From NCBI RefSeq assembly GCF_000512585.2, contig NC_089242.1, positions 124,001-188,000 of the forward strand: a DNA stretch of 64,000 nt. Reading direction: 5' to 3'. Below the pieces are notes generated by a model, which was not told the DNA's origin, searched no databases, and was given only the letters and a program-made list of their open reading frames with translations. A program made the translations under genes and the position numbers. Of this stretch, positions 12,717-22,837 are shown piece after piece. The stretch is from Kwoniella bestiolae CBS 10118 (lineage: Eukaryota; Basidiomycota; Tremellomycetes; Tremellales; Cryptococcaceae). The stretch's first letter is position 1, and every line of letters starts with the position of its first letter.

Positions 12717-13624
12717 CTATGGATCCGGATTGTCTAAAGCTCTATACCACTCATACGTATCTCTCCTCCCTCCGCCTCGATGTTCAGGCCACTCGACCGC
12801 TCTCTCTGACCGTATGAAGAATCCGTTCTTACTCAACACCCGATTCGAAGCGAAATTATCAGCTTCGGTGTGCTGTCATCCAATTATGAATATCAGCGCA
12901 ATACTATCACTCTACCACAGAACATCCCATTCGATATGGTATGGCAGATAGTGAGGAAAGAAATAACGAACAGCTATCAACCGTCTGATCCTCAACCACC
13001 TCCCCCACTGAACCGCTACCCGTACCATCGCTCCTCCAATCCCCCGTCCAGCATAGCCATCATGCAAATTATACGTCACCTCCCATTCTCCCCCCGATCC
13101 CGGTTCCGAGGGGGTCTTGAACCCCAAGGTACCTATGATCTTACCGTGGGTATCTCTCAGAGCTCCTAAGGGGGACAATCTAACCCGTTGTTTGGGGTAG
13201 GTAGATAAGTCTGGGGGGTTGGGGTGAGAGGATACGAGGGAGAGGAGGAAGGGGAGGTGGGATTGGATCTCTGGGATCAGTTCTGCTGCATGCGATTGGG
13301 TGAATCTACGTAAGGGCTGGGTTAGTTTATATTGCTCTTTCATTAGTGAGATTAACGAGGTGAAGGGGACAACCCACGGCGAGGGCCTGCTTCGACCCCA
13401 TTTCTCGACGTTTGGGAGGTTGAACAGCTCTATCTGCATCCCAAAATATACTATCAGCTATTCGTTAGTGAGTCTGAGGGTGGGATGATGAGAGGTGAAC
13501 ACACGATATCATCCAGATCGTCTTCCTTCCATGGTGTTAATCGGATATCGTCGTCGGGGTGAGAAGGAAGGATCAAAGGGATGTACGGTTCTCCTTTGTC
13601 TGATTTTTTGACTGGACATGACAT
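12717..13624 (-). CDS. GNAT-family N-acetyltransferase (paralog 1)
   Basis: Acetyl-CoA-dependent N-acetyltransferase of the RimJ/RimL-like GNAT type. The start at 13624 gives MSCPVKKSDKGEPYIPL, then DIRLTPWKEDDLDD. Exon 2 encodes IELFNLPNVEKWG. Exon 3 carries GALRDTHGKIIGTLGF, the beta-4 strand EWEVTYNLHDG and the acetyl-CoA pyrophosphate loop GYAGRGIGGAM (Q/R-x-x-G-x-G/A motif), then RRLIA. The last exon is about 12.72-12.87 kb, begins HTEADNFASNRVLSKNGF (typical motif B) and stops at 12717-12719. Introns sit at the same places as in the second GNAT gene at 15.9 kb, including the one after the DD(I/A) codons. The acceptor substrate is unknown. Confidence 0.85.
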
Positions 13625-14208
13625 GTTTTCGAAATCCTACACGGATTAGCCGGCTGATGATCTCGTTTTGCGAGTGTGAGTGGGCTTTGAAATCACAATG
13701 CATGATGCTTTAATCTTCAATCCATTCTGGCTTTGGAGGGGATAATGATCGACCCGAAGTGGATGAGGGGTGGAATGCTTTGCTTATCTTCAAAGGGGGA
13801 GTTGCACCATGAGGTCATCCTCGGGTTCAGCCGAAATTATATTTAAGGCATCACAAGTCAATCCAGCCTGCACTGCACGCGAAGAACGATTGTGTTTAGA
13901 TTGGTTCTGTTGGGATTGTCATGCATGATGATTGGAATGTCCTCAATAATCATGGTGAAGCGAAGAATCGAAACAAATACAGTTTGATGTGAAGATCTAT
14001 TCTAGAAATACAGTATAAGAAGCAACAAATTAACAGTCAAATTGTCCAGCTCAAAGATGAAACGAAATCCTATCGAGCTTGAAAGTGAACCCCACGATGG
14101 GGGGTACCGGTGATTGTTGGATGTATGATGATGGTACGATAAAAAGAATAGGAGAGAGAACCTTCGAGACCAGCTTGATATGGTGTCCTCCGTCTGCCTT
14201 TTCGCCAA
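13625..14208. other. Intergenic spacer, GNAT1 promoter / SSP1 3' side
   Basis: No coding signal seen. Short ORFs here are off-frame extensions of neighbouring genes. Confidence 0.45.
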
Positions 14209-14931
14209 TTATCGCCTCGCTTTCCCACCTCCATTCTGCTTCTTCCTCCCCAAATGGGCCAGCTCATTCTCAAGATCCAAGGTCTTCCCTCCAAGTTGTT
14301 CGGCAATGTAGGAACCTAATTGGTGATTCTCCCCATCTGGGTATCGGTATAGCTACGAAGGGTTTGGGAGTCAGCCCTGGTGTCAAGGTACACTGAATGT
14401 ATCATTCGAGGAATTGCACTACTTGGACGTTGCTAGGTAGAAAGACAGATGGCACACTCACACAGCTGACGGTGAATAACGTTCCGGTCAATTTCATTTT
14501 CTTAGAACCTGGTATACTCGCTCGTGATTGCAATTGCGCTTGAAACCTGTTCATCTTGGCTGCTTCTGCCATTGTTTCTTTGAGGATGGGAGAGGAGGAT
14601 TCGCCGTCGTCTGGGAATATCCCTGTGCAGAGGCTGTTGAATCTGTGATATTGAAACATTGATCAACATTTGCTCTATTGATGAAGTGGGTATTGCGAGA
14701 ATCATGAGACTTTGGTATGGTTGATCACGCATGGGACATGTACTACATGGTCTCACTATACAGATGAGGAATCAGAATCAGAACCACTCACTCGGTCGTG
14801 AAATCCCATTTATCCAGATAATCAGGTATACTAACTGCAATGTATTTGGGTGTGTCGCGTATCCTCTTGGCATCTACTACCACAAAAAGGAGGATCAAGG
14901 CGAGTACGAGTGAGGGGAGTCTGGTAAACAT
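14209..14931 (-). CDS. Small secreted protein, SSP family member 1
   Basis: Unknown family, defined here by comparison within the window. About 154 aa. Exon 1 (14792-14931) has a signal peptide (LPSLVLALILLFVVVDA) and ends in phase 2. Exon 2 opens with E-FNSLC and continues to LFTVSC. The last exon opens with LYRYPDGE and ends in a Lys/Arg/Gly-rich tail (GRKKQNGGGKARR) at 14209. It shares with SSP2-7 the Phe-x3-Cys opening of exon 2, the Cys that closes the penultimate coding block and the C-(L/I/S)-Y junction. It differs because the last 20 nt of the block before that junction (14462-14481) are not split off as a microexon. No TATA box was recognised upstream. It lies between two GNAT paralogs. 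Secretion is predicted from the leader; function is unknown. Confidence 0.7.
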
Positions 14932-15890
14932 GATTATGGCTGTGCTGAGTCGAGATTAACGGATCGAATGAGCTTCAGTATGTCGATGGATTCTAGCCTG
15001 CTTGTACTCTTCAACTGTTAGAGGTAGATGTAAAGAAACCATCAAACCACAAGAAAAAAAGGATCAATAGATTAGTATATGCATGCGACTATTCACATTC
15101 ACATTCTCACATTCGATACTACCGTTCGTAGTACCACTTCGCATCGCACTACGACAACTAGTACCGCATAGTAAGATCTCACCCTCCTCTGAAAACTTCG
15201 TATACAAGCGGGAACAAGGGAAAGAAGGGTCGTCGTACACCCCGAAAAATGAAATACGCATATCTAATCCTGTACTACCAAGGTAGCTAGCTATAGCTGT
15301 ACCTATACGTGAGTGTAACTGTACGCACGTCCGAAACGTACTAAAATAGAACATGCCAAACCCCTTCCAAGCCGTACTGTAGTACACGGCACCGTAGTTA
15401 GTCAGTGCAGTGTGACGATGCAGGTACTCGTACTGCGGCAGATGACGACTAAATTCTGACGGGATGTAAATTAGACTAGGTTTTTTTGAGGAAGCGGGAA
15501 GGCAGAACAAGGAAGTCACCGGTTTCACCTGTGCTTCAGGTTTTTTCAACGATTTAAGCATTTAAGCGATGCGTACGTCTGCTCATGCCTGTGTACTTCG
15601 TTCGTACAATATTTATGGGCTCACGTGAGCAAGACCATGAACATTACCTTACCCGTAAGCCACCGACGTCTGTGACGCCTCGTTTCGGAATAACAGAAGA
15701 ATGCTGAACCTGGAATCAGGTTGTTGGTATAGGAGATGATGTCTCGGGTAATGTTCATGATCGATTCCTGGCAGGCAACGCCGAATCCTTTCTGAACGCA
15801 ACGTAAGTTGTTTCTGAACGCTTGTGCAAGTAGCATGGTATCATAGCTTCGAAGATATCATTGTCCAGGCTCTATGATCGTATACTCGGT
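14932..15890. other. Intergenic region, SSP1 to GNAT2
   Basis: About 960 bases without a supported gene. A 165-codon minus-strand ORF (15064-15561) has no recognisable domain, no splicing support and odd composition. The right part contains a 12-base palindrome and a 13-base inverted repeat, listed separately. Confidence 0.45.
15619..15759. repeat. Palindrome and inverted-repeat pair
   Basis: GCTCACGTGAGC at 15619-15630 is a perfect 12-base palindrome with an E-box core. CATGAACATTACC (15636-15648) is matched exactly by its reverse complement at 15747-15759, leaving a 98-base loop. No target-site duplication or transposase is visible, so I do not call a mobile element. It could be a regulatory stem or a relic. 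Confidence 0.5.
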
Positions 15891-16800
15891 CTACAAAACC
15901 AGCTCGTACCCATGTATAACCCTTATGTCACCTCCCTTATCCTCAGGGTACTGCTGCGTCCTGTCACCTATATATATGAATCCCAATTTCTTGAGCAGCG
16001 ATGCCGAGGGGATGTTGGTGGTTTCGCAGAACTAATTGGTCGCAACAGAATATCAGTAAGCATTATTTATCACCTAGTTGGCTAAGCAATAGGATTGTAC
16101 TCGTCCAAATCGATACAAGGGTTCGAGGAGGTAGCTGGTGTATATGATAGACTTATAGACAAGAGAGGAAAGATACATACAGCCACGACCCTCCTCACAC
16201 CCATCCACCTCGCAAATCCCAGTACAACTCCCACCATCGCTCTCGCAATTCCTCTACCTTGCAAGGAAGGATGCAGATCATAAGCTATTTCCCATGATCC
16301 CGTCTCCTTCTGAGATGGCCCAATATTACATGATCCCACTACCCTGCCGGTTTCATCTCTAAGAGCGGAGAGGGGGTACATGGGGCATCCTTCTAGCACA
16401 CTCAAGGGTGGAGGGGTGGGGTCGAGGAAGGATAGTGCGAGGGATTGATGTTGGGGGAGGAGGGATTGGATGAAGTCGTAATGTGAGGGGTTATACCTTT
16501 GAAAGTGGGATTAGTATTGGAGCTAGAATCAGCTTTGATCAGTAGGAAAGGAGAAGAAAGCTGTACGTACGGGAATGGTCGGAGACATGCCCATTTACCT
16601 ACGTCGGGATGGTTGAACAGCTCTACCTGGTGAGATATCAGCGTATGTACCTCTCTGTAAATCATTCATACCACACTTACTGCATCATCCACGTCACTCT
16701 CCTTCCACGTTGTCAACCTTAGATCGTATCCTGGTATTTGCATGTACGGCCCATCAGGTCCTTGTTGGACCGGAGTAGATGAGGAAGGGCGGTCGGACAT
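15891..16800 (-). CDS. GNAT-family N-acetyltransferase (paralog 2)
   Basis: Paralog of the GNAT gene at 12.7 kb. Exon 1 starts at 16800 (MSDRPSSSTPVQQGPDG, then YDLRLTTWKESDVDDA). Exon 2 gives VELFNHPDVGKWACLRPFP, exon 3 opens YNPSHYDFIQSLLPQH and contains LSALRDETGRVVGSCNIG, SWEIAYDLHP, the cofactor loop SLQGRGIARAMV and RRVVA. Exon 4 opens FCETTNIPSASLLKKLGF and stops at 15891. All intron positions match paralog 1, so they are duplicates. An SSP gene lies on the same side of both, suggesting that a GNAT-SSP unit was duplicated. Its substrate is unknown. Confidence 0.86.
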
Positions 16801-17130
16801 TCTTGCGGACTCGCGTCAGTTGAAAGGTTGAAGGAAAGTACAGCACTGTTTCGTGAGTAATACAAATTACAGGCAGTGGATCCAGTCGATTAGCAGGTTT
16901 GGGAATTATGGTATATCATACTATCGAGTCGACTACCATTCATCCATTGATATCATCATCAACGGAGCTACTCGTATAATACAGATACACATTCTCAACG
17001 ACCCATATGGTCCCCGTCGGTGCTTCCTGAATCTACCTCGGTCTTATCCGACTTACCACCCAAACCCAAAATAATGCATGAAAATATAAAACGCGATCCT
17101 ACCTAGCAATACCAGGTTCATTTCTCTCGC
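16801..17130. other. Spacer between GNAT2 promoter and SSP2 3' end
   Basis: No gene seen; holds the GNAT2 promoter and the SSP2 3' flank. Confidence 0.4.
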
Positions 17131-17872
17131 TCAATACATGTCCCTACCCATCTTGAACTTCCTCTTACCTCCTTGATCCCTACTTCTCTCCTTGGTTGCC
17201 ACCTCGTCTCTCGCTTTGTTGATGTTGGATGGTGAAAGGGGGAAACAATGTAATTCCTCGGCGACGAAGGGGGCGAGTTGGATGTATTCGCCTGAGGGGT
17301 ATTGGTAGATCTGCGGTATGGTTTCAGGGATCAGCTGGACTCGTCGTCGGTAGATTATGGAAACCATGGGAGATGGTAGAGAGGTATTACTTACGCAGCT
17401 TACTAACGCTTCGTCTGATCCATCAATGAAATATACCATCAGCTCAACATCTATATGGTGTGCAACACTGTACTCACCTGGATGATAATCATCATTCAAC
17501 AGTGTTCTCTCGACCTTTGCATCAACGAACCTGGGTTCAAGGGGATCATCGATATCAGGGTACAAGTGAGAACAGGTGTTGGAGAATCTGGGAATATGAA
17601 AAGTACATCTCGTCAGCTCACAGTATTTGTACAATTTACACCATACCCTGACAGCAAAGTACAGTAGGAAGCCACTGTGAGGGGTGCATCGCGATCACTC
17701 ACTCGCTCCCGAAATCCCAAATGTCAGCTCGATTAGAAGGAAGGAGGATCAATACAGGTGCAGGGTGGGATAATGGTTTTTGATTGGCGTTGGTGTTGGT
17801 GTTGGTTGGTCTGGCGAGTGTGAGTGTGGGGATGATGAGTGAGATAACCCAGAAGAGGGATAAGGATGTCAT
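17131..17872 (-). CDS. Small secreted protein, SSP family member 2
   Basis: About 159 aa in four exons. Exon 1 (17703-17872) encodes a signal peptide (LSLFWVISLIIPTLTLA) and an Asn/Thr/Pro-rich stretch, ending in phase 2 at WDFGSE. Exon 2 opens FSNTCSHLYPD and ends in phase 1. The third exon is a 20-nt microexon (17395-17414) encoding (D)EALVSC. The last exon opens IYQYPSGEYIQLAPFVAEEL and ends in a basic tail, with the stop at 17131. The start is supported by a TATA-like element about 120 bases upstream. The Cys of FxxxC and the microexon Cys are shared by the whole family. Its function is unknown. Confidence 0.78.
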
Positions 17873-18699
17873 GATTGGTTCAGGTATTGGTGGTGGTGGT
17901 GGTCTAGTGGTGATGACTGATCTAATGTGACAGAAGGGAAAAGAGGAATCAAAGAATGGATAAATCGCATCAAGTGTACACACGAGGTATTTTATATACG
18001 GTGAGTAAGTTACAGTGAGTACAAGCGTGTCTGATGATAACAGAGTCAACAAAGGGAAGGGGGACACACACCGCGTAATCAGAGGAGGTGGAACCGATTA
18101 ATACCATTAACAGCAATTCATCGTCAGTAACTCAAAAATCCTTTATCATTCCGCAGGGGTTTCCCTCCAATCAACCTTTCGGCGGTGATTGCTCCCTTTC
18201 TGAACAACAGGAACGACGGTGCTCGATGCTCTCGGAGTGATCCTACCGAGGATCCAATCGGTACCGAACAAAATGAGGCGTTGAAGAGTGGGGTGACGAC
18301 GAAGAGACAAGGGAGAAGGGGAAGGAACCATCAAAACAAGACACCGTGCGTATAAAAGGGGGATTGACATACACTTAACAGTGAACACGCTTGGACCTCC
18401 TGTCTGTTATATTCATTGTTCTGTTTACATCGTGTTTTGACGGTGTAAGTTGGACACGCACTGACCGTTCATCACACTAACCGTTACTAGTACCCTGAAT
18501 ATGATCTGCAGTAGTATAACACCCCGTGGGTCAAAGCGGGAGAGGTCTTGTAGTTGCTTGTGATCCATCGATATACAGGGCAAGATCTTGAAGATTTGTA
18601 AAATATATATCGACTGATGACTCCACAAATATCAGAAAACGAGCCATCATTCATTCCCAGCCCTCAAGAGCTTGATGGTGGGAATTAGATACTGATCAC
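17873..18699. other. Intergenic region, SSP2 to SSP3
   Basis: Carries the SSP2 promoter. A minus-strand ORF at 18146-18388 (80 codons, ends WRETPAE) has no leader, no family exon signature and no recognised domain, so I leave it unannotated. Confidence 0.4.
17991..17999 (-). promoter_or_regulatory. TATA-like box of SSP2
   Basis: Minus-strand TATATAAA about 120 bases upstream of the SSP2 ATG, the same arrangement as in SSP3-SSP7. Confidence 0.5.
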
Positions 18700-19351
18700 T
18701 TATGGATCATCCTCCTCGATAGGGGTAGGAAGGTCAACAGGAGGTACGTCAGGGAAGACCAATCCACTACCTCCCAAGGCGATCGCAACGTCTACTCCGA
18801 TGTTACGATACTCCGCTGTGGGGTATTGGTAGATCTGTTGGGGCTTATCAGCTGTGAACTGTACTCATGGAGGGTAGAAGCAGGAGTGACGCTTACACAT
18901 TGTACGGCAGCTTTCTCTATGTCGACATACCCCATCTGGTCAGCAGTGCTATCCTTCCTTCGACCATGACAACTAAGTAAGCAGGGACGACTCACTCCCG
19001 TGCCAGATATCTTTCTCGAACCTCTCCTGGAAAGTCTGGAAGATGAAGATTGGTTGGTCGGTAGCTTCGGATTCGCCGTAGTATCTGGGACAGAGGTCGA
19101 GGAATCTAGTACGACAGTTCAGTCATGTTCCTTCTATTCAACATCATACTCATATGATGTAGGCCATCATACATGTGGACATAGTATTGAGCAGTTACTC
19201 ACTGTACCTCAAACTCATCCATAGTCACATTATCAGATCTCAAAACAAACTCCGGCTCAGGGTATTCAGGCTTGGGGTCGACGGGTTTGGCCATGCTAGT
19301 CATAGCTGCGAGGGAGACTAAGAGCGTGAAGATGGCTTTGGTAGCGAGCAT
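18700..19351 (-). CDS. Small secreted protein, SSP family member 3
   Basis: About 137 aa. Exon 1 (from 19351) encodes a signal peptide (AIFTLLVSLAAMTSMA) and ends SDNVTMDEFEVQ in phase 2. Exon 2 is 36 residues long, opens FLDLCPRYYGESEATD and ends DIWHG in phase 1. The 20-nt microexon (18897-18916) encodes (K)KAAVQC. The last exon opens IYQYPTAEYRNIGVDVAIAL and ends in an acidic tail (IEEDDP). An upstream in-frame ATG at 19435 lies next to the TATA box, so MLATKAIF at 19351 is preferred. It is nearest to SSP4: exon 2 and the start of exon 4 are almost the same. Predicted to be secreted; role unknown. Confidence 0.8.
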
Positions 19352-19443
19352 CGAGGATTGTTTATGGAGTTTGTGCAAGGTAAGTTGACTGATTGATGCG
19401 TTGATGTTACAAAGAAGCAAGGGTTCACTCGACAAATCAACCC

Positions 19444-19451
19444 TTTATATA
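19444..19451 (-). promoter_or_regulatory. TATA-like box of SSP3
   Basis: Minus-strand TATATAAA, about 95 bases upstream of the SSP3 ATG. Confidence 0.5.
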
Positions 19452-20169
19452 CCTTTTTCAATGGTACGATAACTTAATCGTATCGCTCGTCCCTCGAATA
19501 CCTAATGACCTGATGACCAGTCCCAAAGGCAGTGTCACGGTCTAGCGGCTTTGATCGACGAACAATGACGATCCCCCGCAGAGCACAAGGTTTATTCCTC
19601 ATGGGTCAGATGATGTTCACGAACACCATGCTCGGTCAACTGGAAATTCGGTCTAGAGCTATCACGGGGTGCTTGGCAAAGGCATAAATGTCGGCGTGGA
19701 GCTAAATTAGCAATGGACTGGTCATCTAAGGAGGGTGAATGATGTGTTTCGTTGCACACAAGTTAGGGCCATATGGGTTGATGTCCAGATCTGGGTCCTC
19801 ATCAGAGGGGAAGTCGTATGTGAAGTTGGGGTCTTAAGCGATTGACGTATCCTGATCAATCAGCCGAAGCGGACGATGCTGATCTCCACAGAAGAGACAT
19901 TCACGAAGGATCTTGCAGTGCACCGCAAATCATTCTACTGAGGATGTCTGACAAATCTCGCATTGATTTGTGTATTGCTTACGCAGGGTTATGTAGGTAT
20001 CGCAACGTACATAGCCAATCAATGTATAATGTACATGACACAACACGTCATATCATCTCCTATTTCCTATCTGGAATTACAGTACAGAACCTCCGATTGA
20101 TCACCCAAGCCAACCAGGTACATGGTGTCCCAGTAGTCGACGGGACGAAAACTTGTTGGTTCAATCCAC
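19452..20169. other. Upstream region of SSP3
   Basis: No gene seen. It contains CTCGGTCAACTGG-AAATTCGGT (19631-19652), which is nearly repeated in the upstream region of SSP4 (CTCGGTCAACTGG-ATAATCGGT, 21016-21037), each after a GGTCTAGCGGC word. This indicates that the promoter was copied with the gene. Confidence 0.45.
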
Positions 20170-20815
20170 TTATTGTGGTCCACCGCCAGTCTCGATGGGA
20201 TCAATAGTGACAATCCCATCTCCTCCGAGAGCCATCGCAACGTCCACACCGATATTTTGGAATTCGGCAGTGGGGTATTGGTAGATCTAGCGGCACATCG
20301 TACATCAGTATCAACCTCAACAGTGAGAAAGGATTGTATGGACTTACGCAGCTAACATCGGCTTTTCCTACATCACCAAAACGCTTTCACATCAGTACTA
20401 TGACTGAGTGGCAAACGGTATTCATCAAAGTAAAAAGCAACACCACTCACTTCCCTTCCATTGATCCTCGTCGAAACTCTCTTGGAAAGCCTCAAAGATG
20501 TAGATTGGTCGATCGGTAATCTCGCTCTCGCCGTAATACCTGGGGCAGAGCTCGAGGAATCTGCAATATGGAGAGTAGACATGGGGGAAATGTCAGCGGA
20601 CGTAAGCCCCGTGTTCTGGATTCACGATATGTTACAGGATGATATTTGTCGAGAAGATGCATCAGCATCAGTGCTCACTCTTGCTTGAATTGCTCGGTAG
20701 TCACATTCTCAGGTCGGATGACCTCCACAGGAGGTGGGAATTGTCTCTTGAATGGACTTGCAGAGGTGAGAGCCAGCGAGGCGAGGGCGGTGAAAGCGAT
20801 TTTGGCGGAGAACAT
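20170..20815 (-). CDS. Small secreted protein, SSP family member 4
   Basis: About 127 aa. Exon 1 (from 20815) carries a signal peptide (MFSAKIAFTALASLALTSAS), then a KR site (PFKRQFPPP) that could be a Kex2-type cleavage point, and ends in phase 2 at TTEQFKQE. Exon 2 opens FLELCPRYYGESEITD, 36 residues. The 20-nt microexon (20348-20367) encodes (R)KADVSC. The last exon opens IYQYPTAEFQNIGVDVAMAL and ends GGGPQ at 20170. It is closely similar to SSP3 in exon 2 and exon 4 but has a different C-terminal tail. Function is unknown. Confidence 0.8.
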
Positions 20816-20888
20816 ATTTGTAAGTCGAGCGTTGAATGGAAATGTTTGAGGTAGGTGGTTATGAACAAAGGATTTCTGCCTGTACGAT

Positions 20889-20896
20889 TATTTATA
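20889..20896 (-). promoter_or_regulatory. TATA-like box of SSP4
   Basis: Minus-strand TATAAATA about 75 bases upstream of the SSP4 ATG. Confidence 0.45.
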
Positions 20897-21613
20897 CATT
20901 GATTTACAGGTGGTCTGATCACGCTTTCTAATTGTGTGATGTGATGTGGGATTACGGAGGGAAATGGTCTAGCGGCATCACATACGATCCTAGGGGATCA
21001 CGTTGGACCATACCCCTCGGTCAACTGGATAATCGGTGTCAGACTGCACAAAGGAGGTGAATCAAGAGGTCATGGGGGAGTCTAATTCAGTTATTTAGCT
21101 TGGTCGATTTGTGATTTTTGAAGATTCAGTAGATCAAAGGATGGGTGATGTAGTTTGGTTGTACGCTCGGAGACACCTTCTTGGAGATAACCCACGGAAG
21201 TTGGAGGTATACCGATAAGCTATGATTGGTCAGAATGGTCCTGCTGATCCAATCATGATGAGGCATGATGCATGATGTATAATACGAAACGATCATGTGA
21301 TGGTGGGGGTGGGGAAGACGAAGCGTGAAGGAGACGCTTTGACGACGTGTACAAAGGATCTAGATAGATCAACTTCAACGCTAGCGTCAGGGACTGGAAG
21401 GAACGTTCATCCAACCTCACATAGAGGACATGTGGGGAGCTCGGTCATTATTTCATTCCAAGCCTGTCACTGGGCGCTCGACGTAGCAGAATATAGAGTA
21501 CACAGTATGCATATCGATACTACCCCTCAAACCTCCTCCAAACCGACATCCCCGGAGATGCACCCATACCCCTGTCCGAAGCTAAAGATCCCGCACTGAC
21601 CGATCCATCTCGG
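20897..21613. other. Upstream region of SSP4
   Basis: No supported gene. It includes the promoter words shared with SSP3. A 100-codon plus-strand ORF (21297-21599) has no recognisable features. Confidence 0.4.
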
Positions 21614-22253
21614 TTAGATACCTTCATTGGCTATTGCCCCATCGAGAGATTGAACAATCTCGAATGCGACGTTCTTCTGTCCGCCTCTGGTAGTGTAGAG
21701 CTGTATCATATAGGAGCAAGGTCCTTAAGTCAGCTGAAAGCCCAAACTCAATGGTTCTCAGTTGGACTCACACAATTGACAGTAGCGAGATCTACATCCC
21801 ACCATAACAAGTATCAGCTCCGACTGTACAGAGCAGAGGCAAATACAACTTACAATCAGGTGAATTACCATCTGTACCGCCCCTTGTGAAAGTGGTGGAA
21901 TCGTAGTACCACCCATCTATCGCTGTGGGAGGAGGGATCCAAACAGGACAGAGCTTCTCGAAGCTTTTCAGAGCAGCCATTAGTGTAAAGTTGTCCATCT
22001 GAACAAAGGAAGGGGTACTGTAGGTGATCATCCAAGCTGCCCGACTCGGCAGGATTTGGCAGGATGGGTTGGGTGTAGGTAGATGAGGATGGGGGAAGTA
22101 GTGTAGAGCTCACGTAGATTCAAATTGATCCATTGTTTGACAATCTGGCTTAGCGACCAAGATGGGGTTGGAGTAGCTATCTTCTTGACCTTGCGCCATG
22201 AGGGGGACCACAAGTGAGATGAGAGAGACGAAGGTGGTAAGAGTGAATTTCAT
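21614..22253 (-). CDS. Small secreted protein, SSP family member 5
   Basis: About 118 aa. Exon 1 (from 22253) encodes a signal peptide (FTLTTFVSLISLVVPLMA) and ends KPDCQTMDQFEST in phase 2. Exon 2 opens FEKLCPVWIPPP and has 36 residues. The 20-nt microexon (21772-21791) encodes (Y)LATVNC. The last exon opens LYTTRGGQKNVAFEIVQSL and stops at 21614. Four Cys positions (exon 1, exon 2, microexon) match SSP6, its closest relative, whose microexon codes for the same residues. The exon 2 donor GTAAGT and acceptors are clean. Function is unknown. Confidence 0.8.
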
Positions 22254-22338
22254 GTTGTCTGCGTGATTATATGCTCGATGTGAGTTTGAAGTGGTCGATG
22301 GAAAGTGGGAATGTATGGTGACTTTCCAAAAGCATTGA

Positions 22339-22353
22339 ATATATAAATATATA
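22339..22353 (-). promoter_or_regulatory. TATA-like box of SSP5
   Basis: AT-rich TATATAAATATATAT run about 90 bases upstream of the SSP5 ATG. Confidence 0.5.
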
Positions 22354-22837
22354 TGTCTTTCCGAAAGATAGACAGTACATGGAAATCTAGTCATTGCTGA
22401 CATATCACCGGAAAATGCGGTGTCGACCTAGTACAAAGGACTCTGAGCGTCTTAGCGAGACCAAGCAGCACTAGCTCAGATCTCGGCCTTCCGCTGCAAT
22501 CTGATCACCTGATCTTCGATCGATTCATGACATGCACGGTCAACCGGTATTCAATGATCATTGGGAGCACATGATAAGCATTGTTGATGAGTGCAACGAG
22601 ATTTGATGTAACAAACGAGTATCTTAAGCAAACGTACTCCAAGGTGGACAGCATCAGAGTCTTGCTTGATTCTGATGTCCCCGTTTGACCGATGTTCAAT
22701 CGCCACTTGTGTAATAAAGTTCAAGCTGCTGTGGCAACACTGTGTTCCTTCATTGTCCAGCCCACTTCGTTCCCAAACTCTCAGATCGATGTGTAAAAAC
22801 ACTATACAGACGGTACATGCACATCATCATCCTCGAA
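22354..22837. other. Upstream region of SSP5
   Basis: No gene seen; short ORFs lack features. Confidence 0.4.

Noticed and set aside
15064..15561. 165-codon minus-strand ORF between SSP1 and GNAT2
   Set aside because: No domain, no leader and no link to flanking exons. Composition is unlike neighbouring genes, and ORFs of this length can occur by chance in a spacer.
15600..15780. Possible transposon terminal inverted repeats
   Set aside because: The element would be only about 125 bases with no target duplication or transposase; kept only as a repeat.
18146..18388. 80-codon minus-strand ORF between SSP2 and SSP3
   Set aside because: It has no signal peptide and lacks the SSP exon landmarks. 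The TATAAAAGG nearby points to the other strand, where no gene follows.
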